Shown here: positions 1 to 7,639 of the stretch, piece after piece
Numbering within the stretch: the stretch's first letter is position 1
How the letters are laid out: each line of letters starts with the position of its first letter
From: Dysgonamonadaceae bacterium
GTDB lineage: Bacteria; Bacteroidota; Bacteroidia; Bacteroidales; Azobacteroidaceae
DNA length: 16,952 nt
Assembly (NCBI GenBank): GCA_031284225.1
Contig: JAITAH010000388.1
Coordinates: forward strand, 1-16,952
Direction of reading: 5' to 3'
Notes under the pieces: generated by a model
Told to the model about the DNA's origin: nothing
What the model saw: only the letters and a program-made list of their open reading frames with translations
Database searches by the model: none
Translations under genes and position numbers: made by a program

Positions 1-640
1 CATCCTGATCCCAATGGGGACTGCCCACCAAAATAATATTGTCGGGATCGATGGAACGAATCGTTTCTATCGTTTCTATCGAATAGGCTTTTACAGAATC
101 CCAAGGCATATCGCCCCACGGCTCGTTGAAAATTTCATAAATAACATTGGGAACATCTTTATACATGGCGGCTACGTCGGTAAAAAATCGTTTTGCCGCA
201 TCTAAATGAATCTGGTGCGCGTGAAAATCGACTATTACGTACATATCGTTAGCGATAGCAGCGTCGATTACGTTTGTCAGGCAAGTCATGGCCATAGCGG
301 AATTCGTCAAATAGGCGTCTTCCGGTTCTACGCCTATTGCAGCGCGAACCACTTCGGCATTCCAATCGGATTTCAAGGTGGTTACAGCATCGGCCGTATA
401 GTATTTCGCCCACCAGCAGTGCCAGCCGAAGCTGACGCCTCGTAAGACCAAGGTATCTCCATTTTGATCGACCAAAGCCGTCCCTTTGACGGACAATTGT
501 CCGTGCTTACCTACCAAGGTAGCGTTTTCCGGACAGAGGGTCGTTACTTTTTCCGACTGTTTGTTACAAGCTAAACAGCACAAAAACACACTTAACAGGG
601 TAATGTTGCCGAGGGCAATCCATTGATTTTGTGATTTCAT
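1..640 (-). CDS. GH5 endo-beta-glucanase lipoprotein (GH5_2-like), 3' end cut by window edge
   Basis: Reading frame starts at ATG 640-638 and stays open to base 1, giving the first 213 residues. It is a retaining glycoside hydrolase, most likely an endo-beta-1,4-glucanase. The N-terminus is a lipoprotein signal with Leu-Ala-Cys at 23-25. Family motifs in order are LRGVSFGW (66-73) followed by a Trp pair, VVRAAIGV (97-104, with the conserved Arg99), VDFHAH (137-142), and YEIFNEP (about 168-174), whose Glu173 is the expected acid/base. The catalytic nucleophile lies beyond the edge. The sequence pattern resembles subfamily GH5_2 rather than the GH5_7 mannanases, but this rests on motif memory. 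It starts 12 bases after the GH26 stop, so it is almost certainly co-transcribed. The residues after Cys25 (NKQSE) are less acidic than in its neighbours, so periplasmic placement is possible. Confidence 0.88.
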   Translation of the reverse strand, partial: MKSQNQWIALGNITLLSVFLCCLACNKQSEKVTTLCPENATLVGKHGQLSVKGTALVDQNGDTLVLRGVSFGWHCWWAKYYTADAVTTLKSDWNAEVVRAAIGVEPEDAYLTNSAMAMTCLTNVIDAAIANDMYVIVDFHAHQIHLDAAKRFFTDVAAMYKDVPNVIYEIFNEPWGDMPWDSVKAYSIETIETIRSIDPDNIILVGSPHWDQD

Positions 641-652
641 ATACTATATAAT

Positions 653-2047
653 TTATTTCAATTCAGGCATTTGATCGCGCGAAATCACCCTGTCGTCGGC
701 AAAGGCGCTTTTCCAGGATGAGACATTAAAATGCTCGTGCGATTGTTCGTTGAATGCCGGGCTGTTCGGATTATTTGTTCGGTTGTAATCATACCAGCTC
801 ATAAACCACGACCATTTCGCTCCTGCATTCCATTGGGCGGACAGAGACGCCACATTGCCACATTCGCTCAAGGTAATGATTTTAGAAGGATACTGTTTTT
901 TCAGCGTATTGTATTCGTTGAACATCCCGTCGGCGTCTATCAGGTTATACATATCGCGCCCGATAATGTCCACGTATTCGTCGCCCGGATACCAATCGTC
1001 ATCCCCCGTTTCGCTCGTCCAAACCCATATCAGATTATTCAGTCCTTTTTCTTTGAAAAAGTCGAACATCAAACGCCACAACGTTTTAAAAGAAGTTGCT
1101 CCTTTCGCGCCCCACCAAAACCAGGCAGTTCCGCCAGGATATTTACCGAGATTGCCTTTGGCTTCGTGGAGCGGCCGCCAAAGCGCCGGTATATTTTTTT
1201 GTTTCAACAGCAACAGATAATTGGATATTTTTTCCAAATCCGCTCTAATGATTTGATTTTCGGTTGTTCCGCTTGTAACGGCTTTGGCGATATCGAAATC
1301 GGTTTCTTCGGTATAAAAACTGTAATCGGCGCTGCCTGCACGTTTCGGCACATTCCAATGCCACATGCAACTGACAATGCCCCGTTGTTTCCACCAATCT
1401 TCTACGACTTGCGTATTACCGTAATCGATCCAGCCGGTTGCCGGCGAGGCAAACAGAAAAATATAATCGAAAGCATTCAAAGCCGGATATTTTCCGGTAT
1501 GATGATGTACCCATTCGGCTTCGTTGATATTCCAACTGACGTTGGCGACTGTGCCGGAAATAATTTTCCGTCCGTAATTTTCTTTCAGAAATTCGTACAA
1601 TTTAATGGCTTCTGGCGAAGGATTTTCTACCGCCAATACCGATTTGATTTCTTCCGGCGGAAATTCGGAAGTTGAAAAATCCAGCTGGAAAATATTCGTA
1701 TTCAACGCGCCCGGATGCGCTTTAATGGCTCCTTTTTCAATAATCAGGTGGTAATCGGTTTTTTCATCCAAAGGTTTTACTTGTACAATCAGAGAATCGT
1801 TGTTTGCGCTTACCTGAGATACAACAGTTCCATTGATTTTTATTTTTATCCTATCAATTAATACAATCTTGCTATCGAACAGAAAAATCACTTTTTCGGT
1901 TTGCGGCGAAATAACGGCTTTGTTTGCCGGAACAGAACCTCTCAGGGCAGGCATTTTAGTATCCTCGTCGTCCGGTTCATCGGGTTTTTCACAGGACACG
2001 AATAGGAAGAACAAGACAATAAACGATAGAAAATATTTTTTTTGCAT
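653..2047 (-). CDS. GH26 endo-glycanase lipoprotein (probable beta-mannanase)
   Basis: This 464-residue secreted glycoside hydrolase is likely an endo-beta-1,4-mannanase; beta-1,3-1,4-glucanase activity is also known in family GH26. I chose ATG 2047. An in-frame TTG at 2065 would start inside a hairpin and add residues before a good signal peptide. Hydrophobic residues 5-16 lead to a lipobox ending at Cys19, followed by EKPDEPDDED, an acidic stretch typical of surface-exported Bacteroidota lipoproteins. Residues about 30-125 look like a bacterial Ig-like (Big_5 type) domain. The catalytic domain runs from about 150 to the end. It contains WRPLHEA with the acid/base at Glu295, the substrate-binding WFWWG (about 309-313), and ITLSECGN with the nucleophile at Glu395. 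Length and motif order are complete. It lies in the PUL between the IPT/CBM protein and the GH5 gene. Confidence 0.9.
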   Translation of the reverse strand: MQKKYFLSFIVLFFLFVSCEKPDEPDDEDTKMPALRGSVPANKAVISPQTEKVIFLFDSKIVLIDRIKIKINGTVVSQVSANNDSLIVQVKPLDEKTDYHLIIEKGAIKAHPGALNTNIFQLDFSTSEFPPEEIKSVLAVENPSPEAIKLYEFLKENYGRKIISGTVANVSWNINEAEWVHHHTGKYPALNAFDYIFLFASPATGWIDYGNTQVVEDWWKQRGIVSCMWHWNVPKRAGSADYSFYTEETDFDIAKAVTSGTTENQIIRADLEKISNYLLLLKQKNIPALWRPLHEAKGNLGKYPGGTAWFWWGAKGATSFKTLWRLMFDFFKEKGLNNLIWVWTSETGDDDWYPGDEYVDIIGRDMYNLIDADGMFNEYNTLKKQYPSKIITLSECGNVASLSAQWNAGAKWSWFMSWYDYNRTNNPNSPAFNEQSHEHFNVSSWKSAFADDRVISRDQMPELK

Positions 2048-2064
2048 GTGATGTTTTTTAAACA

Positions 2065-2098
2065 AATAGGAGTAAAGCGCACCGGCTTTACTCCTATT
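2065..2098 (-). terminator. 14-bp perfect hairpin before the GH26 gene (attenuator or terminator)
   Basis: Arms 2065-2078 and 2085-2098 are exact reverse complements around a 6-base loop (2079-2084). Read in the direction of transcription, the stem is followed by TTTGTTT, a moderate T-rich tail. It lies 13 bases after the stop of the IPT/CBM gene and 17 bases before the GH26 ATG. It could partly terminate transcription, protect the upstream mRNA's 3' end, or control GH26 translation. The structure is seen directly; the role is inferred. Confidence 0.75.
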
Positions 2099-2111
2099 GC
2101 CAAACTATTTT

Positions 2112-4460
2112 TTAATTGATCAAAGTTATTTTAGAAATCAGCATATTCTGACCGCCGAGAACAATAGCGGTTGTTGACCATCCGTCGGAAACCGTCAGGA
2201 TTACATCCAAAATGGCTTGCGTCAACACGACTTCGTAAGTTGTTCCATCCGTCGGTACTTCTATCGAACCCCATTGCGGATCAAAATTCGGATCGTCGGG
2301 GATAGCCACTTTGGCCCAATTAGCATCTTGCAATGCAAATTGCAGAGCGCCTGATCCCGAAGCGGTATAATACAGTTTCAATATTGTACCGGCGCGAACT
2401 CCGTCGAACGATTCTTTATAGATCCGTATAGTATTTGCCCAGCCGCCCAAATCGACCGGGGTATCCATAATTACCGTTTCGACCGGCGCAGTTCCGGTGA
2501 TAATCGACACTTTAGAAATCATTGCGCCCGATCCGGTCAACATAATAGCCGATTGACTCCATCCATCGGAAACCGTCAGAATGTTATTGAGGATATCTGC
2601 GGTAAGCGTAACTTCCAGGGAAGTTGTACCCTCCGGAAGGGGTATTGTGCCCCACTGCGGATCAAAATCAGGATGGTCAACCGCTAATTTTGCCCAATTT
2701 GCATCGCTAAATGCAATGGAAGCGCCTGCAGCTATGGTGGACAGCGTAACTTTCAATTTAGATCCGGCCGGAACAGTTTCGAAAAATTCCTTGTTCAAAC
2801 GAATCGGATCGCCCCATGTCAGTTCTTTCAGGTCTTCATAAATAACAGTTTCCACAATACCTGATCCGATGACCGGAATAGTATAGGCGGCCGTTCCGTT
2901 CGACGAAACCAATTTCAATTCGGTAGCGCCTTTGGCATTGCCCGGAATAACGATATACAAGTTCGGATTGTCCAGGATATATTTAACTGATTCGTTATTT
3001 ATTTGAACATCAATCAATTGATTGCCATTTTCTACTAAGAGCGTCAACACGCCGCCGGCATGGATTTCCGCTTTGGGTCCCGGAGGATTCGGCAGGTAGG
3101 CAAACGCCGGAGCGGTTATATCCAATACCGGACATTCTACCGTTTCGCCGTTGGCCATCGTCAGTATTACCGCGCCCGAAACAGCGTTTAAAGGAACGAG
3201 AACCGTTATTTCATCAGCGCCGGTGGGAGTTACCTCGACAACCAGCTCGCCAAAAGTAACCGTTGTTACCAAATCGAGGTGACGTCCCTGCAATTTCAAA
3301 TCGGTACCGGCCTGAGCGGGTGAAGGATTATAGGCTATTACCTCAGGTTTCAAGGTGGTAATTTCGGCCGTAATCGTTTTTCCACTGGCAGTATTCAGGA
3401 TAATTTCGCCGCTGATGGCTTTATCGGGCGTCGTAACTTTGATTTCGGTTGCCGACGTCGATGATGGAATTACCGCTTCATCTACGCCCGGAAATGTAAC
3501 CGATTTGACTAATTCCATATTGATACCTTTAATTGTGATTTCATCGCCGGCGCGTAACCCTGTATTCGGAGTAACGACTATTTCGGCAGGTACCGCCACA
3601 CCGATATTGGCTACGGCTACACGTACTCCTGAAGCGGGTATCATCACAATAGCGCCATCGCTTATGTTTTCGGGAAGCGTGAATTTAAGTTGGTTGTCTT
3701 CTACCGCAAAAGGCGCTTCGTTGCCGTTCGGCATTTCCACTCTTATCACCAAATCGAGGTCTTTTCCTGCGGCGCTGACGGCGTCGCCCGGTTTTTTATT
3801 TGTCAAATCCAATACCGAGTTGACCGAAGGAAGCACTACTTGTAAAGCTTCGGGCGATTGATATTCGAGCGGTATTTCGTCGTTATTCTGCAAGATAATC
3901 ACGCCGGATTGCGCTTCGGCGGGAAGCGTCAACACAATTTTCGTCCGTTCCCAAGTTTGGCAATTTTCTTTCGCTATTTCCACTTTATCCGAAAGGATAA
4001 CCTTGTGCATCAGATTGAAATAATTGCCTTCGATGGTCAATACCTGTCCGGCTTTCACAGGTTGCGGACTCATTTGGGTAATTTCGACCGGCTCCGAAAT
4101 CGTCAATACTTCTTTCGAACTTAATTCCAGATTATTAGGCCCAATCAATTTAACGATACCTTCCACGGTTTCCTGCGGAACAACCACTTTGATGAGTTTA
4201 TCGTTTATCGCTTCGATATCGGTAATTTCAATGCCATTAGGCAAAATTACCTTGGTTATTTTGTCGAGATGCGTACCTGCAAAACTCAATTTCTGCCCGC
4301 GTAAAGCGGGATTCGGGCCAAACGCTTTGAGCGTGGTTTGCGTACTGCCCATTATATCGGTGTTCAGGTCGTCGTTTTGACAAGCCGTGAAAACGAACGC
4401 CGAACAAAATAGAAGCAAACCGATTGTCCGAATAACGGATATGATATTTTTCTTATTCAT
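2112..4460 (-). CDS. Surface lipoprotein with six IPT/TIG-like repeats and two tandem CBM-like domains
   Basis: This 782-residue protein is probably a cell-surface glycan-binding protein of the PUL. A signal peptide ends at Cys27 (VFTAC), followed by QNDD, an acidic surface-export signal. Six beta-sandwich IPT/TIG-like repeats of about 80 residues follow, at roughly 43-123, 125-208, 209-291, 292-371, 372-450 and 451-533. Most carry a recurring motif like HLDLVTTVTF. The sixth is diverged. The C-terminus has two related modules, 536-655 and 661-782. Both contain SDANWAK or QDANWAK, FDPQWG and LTVSDGWS, and both have an early Trp and late aromatic or hydrophobic strands like carbohydrate-binding modules. 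No catalytic motif is visible. The architecture suggests a stalk of Ig-like folds holding two binding domains away from the membrane. Binding to the PUL's polysaccharide is inferred. It starts 19 bases after the preceding SGBP gene ends. Confidence 0.82.
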   Translation of the reverse strand: MNKKNIISVIRTIGLLLFCSAFVFTACQNDDLNTDIMGSTQTTLKAFGPNPALRGQKLSFAGTHLDKITKVILPNGIEITDIEAINDKLIKVVVPQETVEGIVKLIGPNNLELSSKEVLTISEPVEITQMSPQPVKAGQVLTIEGNYFNLMHKVILSDKVEIAKENCQTWERTKIVLTLPAEAQSGVIILQNNDEIPLEYQSPEALQVVLPSVNSVLDLTNKKPGDAVSAAGKDLDLVIRVEMPNGNEAPFAVEDNQLKFTLPENISDGAIVMIPASGVRVAVANIGVAVPAEIVVTPNTGLRAGDEITIKGINMELVKSVTFPGVDEAVIPSSTSATEIKVTTPDKAISGEIILNTASGKTITAEITTLKPEVIAYNPSPAQAGTDLKLQGRHLDLVTTVTFGELVVEVTPTGADEITVLVPLNAVSGAVILTMANGETVECPVLDITAPAFAYLPNPPGPKAEIHAGGVLTLLVENGNQLIDVQINNESVKYILDNPNLYIVIPGNAKGATELKLVSSNGTAAYTIPVIGSGIVETVIYEDLKELTWGDPIRLNKEFFETVPAGSKLKVTLSTIAAGASIAFSDANWAKLAVDHPDFDPQWGTIPLPEGTTSLEVTLTADILNNILTVSDGWSQSAIMLTGSGAMISKVSIITGTAPVETVIMDTPVDLGGWANTIRIYKESFDGVRAGTILKLYYTASGSGALQFALQDANWAKVAIPDDPNFDPQWGSIEVPTDGTTYEVVLTQAILDVILTVSDGWSTTAIVLGGQNMLISKITLIN
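2115..2480 (-). repeat. CBM-like module copy 2 (internal duplication)
   Basis: This stretch encodes residues 661-782 of the IPT/CBM protein and pairs with 2496-2855. The encoded copies share the ANWAK, FDPQWG and LTVSDGWS blocks and the same order of strands. By eye about half the residues match. The DNA copies have drifted apart, so the duplication is not recent. Confidence 0.8.
2496..2855 (-). repeat. CBM-like module copy 1 (internal duplication)
   Basis: This stretch encodes residues 536-655 of the IPT/CBM protein and is the partner of 2115-2480. A short linker (GTAPV) separates the two copies in the protein. Matching DNA blocks, such as the codons for the TVSDGW segment, are still recognisable. 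Confidence 0.8.
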
Positions 4461-4479
4461 TACTGTATAATTTTAGATA

Positions 4480-5739
4480 TTAAGGAATTACACGGATATT
4501 ATCAATCAAGATAACCGGATTACAAGCCGCTTCGCCTGCATAATATTCGCTACCGCGGTTATGTATGCTCAATCCTAAAGCGCCGTAAGCCGTTGTTAAA
4601 GGCACTTCAACGCCATAACCATTGTATTTAAAGTCTGCCAAAGGAATGGAAACTGTTTCCCAACCATCGGAAACATACGAACCAGAGCCTTTCCACGGCG
4701 CCCAGATTGCCCGCGGCTGACCGCCTCCGGCCGACGTTCCGTCCGCCCAAAGATAGTCTTGTAATCCGCCCTGTTTGAAGAAGCAGATAATCATCGGTAA
4801 AGCCGTCCACGGTTCCAATACATTCACTTCAAATTTCAGCGTAGAGGTTGCCGGATCGCTTGAGAAAAAATTTCCCGTAGGAACGCCGTTGTCTTCGCCC
4901 CAGAAATTGATAGTATAATTGTCCTCTCCACCGGACGACCATGGTCCCGGATCTATTTGTTTACCATCTAAGCGGCAATAATTTCCGGTTAAAGCAAGTG
5001 CGGGATCGTTTTGGATACGGGCGGCAGAAGGTCTTCCCCAACCGCCAACAAATCCTTCTTCAAAACCGGTCAGCAAACCGCGGTCGTCATGGAAAACATC
5101 TTTCGAACGTCCGGAGCGACCATAGACAGTTCTTATTTCAATCTGTCCTCTAATATCCACTGCAGGAGCTTTGAACACTAATTTTGTCTTTTCAAAACTG
5201 ACAATATCGGAGGTAGGAATTTCGTAGTCGCCGACAAAAACACGAATCAAGCTGGGATCGGTAGCTAAGAAATAATCGCCCTCTACTACTACTTCTCCGC
5301 CTTCCGGTACTTGTTCGCATTTCATTTTTGTAAATTTCGGCGCCGGAATTCGGACTTCAAAATCGTAAGCTACCGTATCTTTCTTCCCTGTTACCAAATA
5401 AATTTTATTAGTAAGTACCGATGGCAAATCGTTGGGAACATTGACAAACAGCGTATTTTTCGTAATAAAATTGATATTCAATACGGCTTTTACATTGTTG
5501 AACCATACTTCCTGAATACTGGTCAGATTGTCGCCGATCAGAACGATATTTTCGTTCATCTGCGCTCCGGCGAGCAACTGTTCTTCCAAATCCTTGTTTT
5601 GATAACGAACATAATAGACGGTAGGCAATCCGTCCGTCATTTCGTATTTTCCGGGCGTTTCTTCCGTGCACGACGTAATAAATACGGCGGGTAAAAGCAA
5701 CAACAGCGGAAGCAGCTTATTTATAATGTTATTTTTCAT
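4480..5739 (-). CDS. Surface glycan-binding lipoprotein, IPT domains plus SGBP-B type glycan-binding domain
   Basis: This 419-residue protein is in the SusE-like position directly after susD. ATG is at 5739. The signal peptide ends in ITSC with Cys24, followed by TEE, the acidic pattern of exported lipoproteins. Two IPT/TIG-like folds cover about 38-131 and 133-215. The rest, about 221-419, matches the C-terminal glycan-binding domain described for the xyloglucan SGBP-B of Bacteroides ovatus. It opens with GFEEGFVGGWG, holds many aromatics (Trp234, Trp267 and others), and ends in the strand ILIDNIRVIP. The family binds beta-glycan chains at the surface and hands them to SusCD. The family name does not fix the ligand; the GH26/GH5 pair suggests glucomannan or a beta-glucan. 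The gap of 115 bases from susD contains an inverted repeat. Confidence 0.85.
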   Translation of the reverse strand: MKNNIINKLLPLLLLLPAVFITSCTEETPGKYEMTDGLPTVYYVRYQNKDLEEQLLAGAQMNENIVLIGDNLTSIQEVWFNNVKAVLNINFITKNTLFVNVPNDLPSVLTNKIYLVTGKKDTVAYDFEVRIPAPKFTKMKCEQVPEGGEVVVEGDYFLATDPSLIRVFVGDYEIPTSDIVSFEKTKLVFKAPAVDIRGQIEIRTVYGRSGRSKDVFHDDRGLLTGFEEGFVGGWGRPSAARIQNDPALALTGNYCRLDGKQIDPGPWSSGGEDNYTINFWGEDNGVPTGNFFSSDPATSTLKFEVNVLEPWTALPMIICFFKQGGLQDYLWADGTSAGGGQPRAIWAPWKGSGSYVSDGWETVSIPLADFKYNGYGVEVPLTTAYGALGLSIHNRGSEYYAGEAACNPVILIDNIRVIP

Positions 5740-5777
5740 ACGTGAATAATTTATTTTTTAATAGTTGTATGGAACTC

Positions 5778-5825
5778 GCATGATTTTTATTATCATGTAC
5801 TTGGGTGATTTGACAAAAATCATGC
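5778..5825 (-). repeat. 11-bp inverted repeat in the susD-SGBP gap
   Basis: Arms GCATGATTTTT (5778-5788) and its exact reverse complement (5815-5825) flank 26 bases. The interior holds another ATCAT that can pair with the left arm, so two alternative stems are possible. No T-run follows in the transcribed direction, so it is not a standard terminator. It could be an RNA processing or stabilising structure between susD and the SGBP gene, or a protein site. Confidence 0.5.
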
Positions 5826-5854
5826 TTTGTTTCATATTTCAATAATATTTAAAA

Positions 5855-7627
5855 TTAATAGCGATATTGGCTCATATCGTATTCGATCGGCGCTTCTCGC
5901 AAATGCGGATTGATCTGCAAATCGGTATCCGGGAACGGCATCACGAACTTGTCGATGCTGTATGGCTGTCCGGTGGGTTCGTCCGTATTGATACGCGGCG
6001 TTTCCTTATCGTCATCTCCTATGGTAATTCCTTCTACTCCATTGAAATAATAATCCGTAATACCCATATAGTTTTTACGATTCTGCGCATTTAACCGCGC
6101 TAATGCTTCATCGGGCTTGTAGTAAGCCAAGCGAACGAAATCGTACCAAAAATCGCCTTCAAAAGCCAATTCCAAACGGCGTTCTTTGAAAATATCATCA
6201 AAAGTAATCGATGTTCTTTCGACAACTCCCGCCCGTTTGCGTACAGCATTAAAAGCGGCTAATGCTTCGGCATCGGAAGTAGAGGCTGCATTTCCCAAAA
6301 CCGCTTCGGCATAAATCAGATAGACGTCCGCCAAACGCAAGAGATGCGTAGCCAGACTGGTACCCATATCTCTCATCGGGCGCCCCATTTCGGCCGTATG
6401 GTCGGCGTTATTTCCTACAATGTGTTTTACGCAGTTGGCGCCTGTGCTGGAATGAAACGAACCCAATACATCGCGATAAAATCGGGTATAATCAAATCCG
6501 TTGGGGAAAGCGACCGGCTGTTTATTGGAGCCTTCTTTGGTCGGATGATCCCTCCAAAAATATTGATAGACGTCGCTATACATCATCATCGTGGCTTTAC
6601 GGCGTTTGTCCACATTGATGCGGTAACTCAATACGGTAGCGTCTTCGCCGAATGCCGCCTGCAAGTCCAACGACGGACCGCCCCAGCTACCCCATCCGCG
6701 AAATTCATCGAATCCTTGTGCAGTGAGGTCGGGTTGCATCATGTTAAATGCCGTCCACGAATCGTCGCCGGCTACTACCCAGCGCCAACTAATCAGGCTT
6801 TCCCGTGTTTCGTTGTGGCTTCCGCGGAAGATATCGGCATATTCCGGTTCCAGACTGCGGCCGCTTTCTTTTATCACTTTGGCTGCATATTCTTTGGCCT
6901 TATCCAGATCGGCTTGATTCCGATCGCCGTTGCGGCCGTATCCCGACTTGGTCAGATAAACTTTCGCCAACAGACCGTAAGCCGAATATTTGTCGAGCCG
7001 TCCTGAGGCGTTGGTTTCCGGCAACCATTCGATCGCCTGTTCTAATGTCAGAATAATATAATCATACACATTTTCTACTTTTGCACGGTATAACTCGTTG
7101 AAATTCATATTTCCGATCATTTCGGAAGAATTGTGAACAATGGGAACTGCTCCGTAGATACGCACCATATAAAAATAGGACAGCGCTTTCCATACCAAAG
7201 TTTCGCCTTTGGCCTTATTTCGTCCGGCCTCGGTAGTTCCTGAACCGGCATTTTGATCGATATTTTCCAATAGGGTATTAGCGCGTCCATTTACCGCCCA
7301 CAAAGAGGCCGACATATCGTCCAACTCTCCATCTACCGAGCCATCCAAAGGCGTAAGTTTCCAAAAACCACTGCTGCCCATGTAGTAATTACCCGATTGG
7401 CAATCGCCTACCCGGAGCCAGCCTCTGTAAAAGTCGGACCAGGGTGCGGAATAGAGGAAATTAACAGCCTGCAAACATTGTTCGTCATTTTGGTAAAAAT
7501 CGGGCAATGTATAGCTGGATTCATCGGGGCGATTCAGAAAGTCTTCACAGGAAGTAAACGCTCCCATCATGCTTATTGCTATTATTACAAGCAATAACAG
7601 TTGTTTGATATTATTTGAATTTTTCAT
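5855..7627 (-). CDS. susD: SusD/RagB-family outer-membrane nutrient-binding lipoprotein
   Basis: This 590-residue protein is the binding lid of the SusCD importer. ATG 7627 is preferred over the in-frame TTG at 7636, which would leave only 3 bases after susC and no better signal. The hydrophobic signal (about 9-24) ends in TSC with Cys27, then EDFLNRPDE, the hallmark SusD N-terminus. Helical TPR-like content follows: ALSYFYMVRIYGAVPIV, YGLLAKVYL, and the late VYLIYAEAV and FKERRLELAFEG segments that mark RagB/SusD proteins. The C-terminus (NPHLREAPIEYDMSQYRY) is typical. It starts 12 bases after susC stops, so the two are co-transcribed and the products form an outer-membrane complex. Substrate cannot be read from the sequence. 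Confidence 0.95.
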   Translation of the reverse strand: MKNSNNIKQLLLLVIIAISMMGAFTSCEDFLNRPDESSYTLPDFYQNDEQCLQAVNFLYSAPWSDFYRGWLRVGDCQSGNYYMGSSGFWKLTPLDGSVDGELDDMSASLWAVNGRANTLLENIDQNAGSGTTEAGRNKAKGETLVWKALSYFYMVRIYGAVPIVHNSSEMIGNMNFNELYRAKVENVYDYIILTLEQAIEWLPETNASGRLDKYSAYGLLAKVYLTKSGYGRNGDRNQADLDKAKEYAAKVIKESGRSLEPEYADIFRGSHNETRESLISWRWVVAGDDSWTAFNMMQPDLTAQGFDEFRGWGSWGGPSLDLQAAFGEDATVLSYRINVDKRRKATMMMYSDVYQYFWRDHPTKEGSNKQPVAFPNGFDYTRFYRDVLGSFHSSTGANCVKHIVGNNADHTAEMGRPMRDMGTSLATHLLRLADVYLIYAEAVLGNAASTSDAEALAAFNAVRKRAGVVERTSITFDDIFKERRLELAFEGDFWYDFVRLAYYKPDEALARLNAQNRKNYMGITDYYFNGVEGITIGDDDKETPRINTDEPTGQPYSIDKFVMPFPDTDLQINPHLREAPIEYDMSQYRY

Positions 7628-7639
7628 ATACGTCAATTA

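Noticed and set aside
14..445. Two plus-strand open frames at the left edge
   Set aside because: The minus strand here encodes a clear GH5 protein with NEP motif and lipoprotein signal; these frames are its shadow.
731..1675. Long plus-strand open frame of 314 codons opposite the GH26 gene
   Set aside because: It mirrors the GH26 coding frame, shows no family motif, and is compositionally the complement of a real gene with intact catalytic residues.
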